The notes under the pieces: model-generated
Database searches by the model: none
What the model saw: only the letters and a program-made list of their open reading frames with translations
Told to the model about the DNA's origin: nothing
Source of the DNA: Candidatus Methanoperedens sp.
Lineage (GTDB): Archaea; Halobacteriota; Methanosarcinia; Methanosarcinales; Methanoperedenaceae
Length of the DNA stretch: 6,010 nt
Reading direction: 5' to 3'
NCBI GenBank assembly: GCA_028679855.1
Contig: JAJRAP010000253.1
Coordinates: forward strand, 1-6,010
Position numbers and translations under genes: made by a program
Part shown: piece after piece, positions 5,352-6,010 of the stretch
Position numbering within the stretch: the first letter of the stretch is position 1
Layout: each line of letters opens with the position of its first letter

Positions 5352-5777
5352 TTATTCCAGGTTTAATCCGAGGGTAATCACTACTGCAACAAGGACAGCA
5401 TAAAACACAAGGCTCACTGCTATCGCACCGCATATCCTCGCCCTCTTCATCCCCAGCAGTTCACATGTAACGGTGGCTGCATAAACCCCGGTCCAGGGCG
5501 CGAGGATGAACAGCCCGAAAATACCGTATTTATCCATCCATCTCTGTACCCTCTCATTCCTGCGCCTCATGAGCCAGTCCCTGAGCTTCGGGTATTTGTT
5601 CCCCCTGTCAAAAACGAAAAAAAGAACAGGAACAGGCATGAAATTCGCGGCAGCCGCTACCCCGGCAGCTAGAAAAACAGGAAGTCCCATGGCTACGCCT
5701 GCGGGAATGGCTATCAATTCCTCTCCAACAGGTGAGAAGGATATTAAAGCCACGATAATTGATTTTGTGAGTTCCAC
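5352..5777 (-). CDS. Small multidrug export-family membrane protein (COG2426 / Sm_multidrug_ex)
   Basis: A 141-residue integral membrane protein resembling the COG2426 'small multi-drug export protein' family, related in style to DedA/VTT proteins. The N-terminal segment SFSPVGEELIAIPAGVAMGLP carries the family's polar Pro/Glu motif inside a membrane segment. A second hydrophobic stretch (about residues 32-55) leads to a basic loop DRGNKYPKLRDWLMRRRNERVQRWMDKYG. Two more hydrophobic segments follow: one with the family-like LFILAPWTGVYAATVTCELLG, and a C-terminal anchor (about 118-138). Despite the name, a transport role is not well established for the family. The start is GTG at 5777, chosen because GGAG lies seven bases upstream; it begins one base after the stop of the preceding gene, so translation is probably coupled. 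mutS follows 51 bases later. Family call fairly firm; substrate unknown. Confidence 0.8.
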   Translation of the reverse strand: MELTKSIIVALISFSPVGEELIAIPAGVAMGLPVFLAAGVAAAANFMPVPVLFFVFDRGNKYPKLRDWLMRRRNERVQRWMDKYGIFGLFILAPWTGVYAATVTCELLGMKRARICGAIAVSLVFYAVLVAVVITLGLNLE

Positions 5778-5778
5778 A

Positions 5779-6010
5779 TCACGTCTCCATCTTTTTGATC
5801 CAGCGCACTGCCAGGACTGAGGCTGCCAGAAAGACCAGCGATATCAAAAAGAAAAAGATTTTTATCGAAGGTTCAGAAGCGCCGAATGGATTATCAGGAT
5901 GCAGTATCTTCCCTGCGCTTCCCATTATCGCCCACACAGACATAGCCAGCCCGATGCCAAGAAGTGATATTATTTTACGATCATCTATTGAAGTGGAAAT
6001 GAAATAAACC
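5779..6010 (-). CDS. Small membrane protein with two hydrophobic segments, 5' partial, unrecognised
   Basis: An open frame enters from the right edge of the window and ends with TGA at 5781-5779, giving 76 visible residues. It starts VYFISTSIDDRKI with no initiator, so the true start is probably just outside; an internal ATG (residue 23) would cut the first membrane segment. Two hydrophobic stretches are clear: IISLLGIGLAMSVWAIMG (about 13-30) and IFFFLISLVFLAASVLAV (about 51-68). They are separated by a polar loop with Lys, His, Asp and Pro, and the protein ends in a basic tail RWIKKMET, placing the C-terminus probably in the cytoplasm. I do not recognise the family. The one-base gap to the export-family gene, with that gene's GGAG inside this one, suggests the two are translated together and may work together at the membrane. 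Confidence 0.65.
   Translation of the reverse strand, partial: VYFISTSIDDRKIISLLGIGLAMSVWAIMGSAGKILHPDNPFGASEPSIKIFFFLISLVFLAASVLAVRWIKKMET
5785..5788 (-). promoter_or_regulatory. Ribosome binding site deciding a GTG start
   Basis: GGAG on the - strand, seven bases before GTG 5777, lies inside the last codons of the upstream gene. It supports the GTG start and translational coupling of the two membrane proteins. Confidence 0.6.

Overview
The window looks archaeal, most likely from the Methanosarcinales / Methanoperedens neighbourhood. This is an inference from the style of the MutS protein, the RelB-like antitoxin, an antitoxin promoter that fits a leaderless archaeal transcript, and GGAG ribosome binding sites on the better-expressed genes. 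No rRNA or tRNA is present to confirm it. The window divides into a rearranged accessory half (1 to about 2670) and an ordinary housekeeping half (2700 to 6010).

Accessory half. The window opens inside a DNA methyltransferase gene on the + strand (1-788, 5' end cut by the window edge). A second copy of the same gene lies at about 1391-2210 in the same orientation but is wrecked. It carries a hairpin-rich insertion of about 149 bases, an in-frame stop, a frameshift and a 120-base internal deletion. The two copies are a mosaic: roughly 85% identical at the 5' end, about 98% in a central block, and lower again at the 3' end. This suggests an old duplication followed by local gene conversion and then decay. 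Between the copies, on the - strand, is a compact type II toxin-antitoxin pair (RelB-like antitoxin 1326-1111, RelE/ParE-type toxin 1108-842) with a perfect 16-bp palindrome over its presumed promoter. After the broken methylase comes a DUF433 antitoxin-type gene (2402-2638). Its usual toxin partner seems reduced to a stub of about nine codons that still overlaps the antitoxin stop.

Housekeeping half. Three genes run on the - strand in the order: membrane protein (cut by the right edge, 6010-5779), small multidrug export-family membrane protein (5777-5352), then mutS (5300-2700). The first two are one base apart and mutS follows after 51 bases, so they may form one transcript. MutS is full length and keeps its mismatch-reading, Walker A and Walker B residues. 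No mutL is in the window.

I see no CRISPR array, transposase, rRNA, tRNA or clearly new gene system. The most unusual DNA is the palindrome-rich insert at 1465-1613, and the most informative history is the methylase duplication around the toxin-antitoxin pair.
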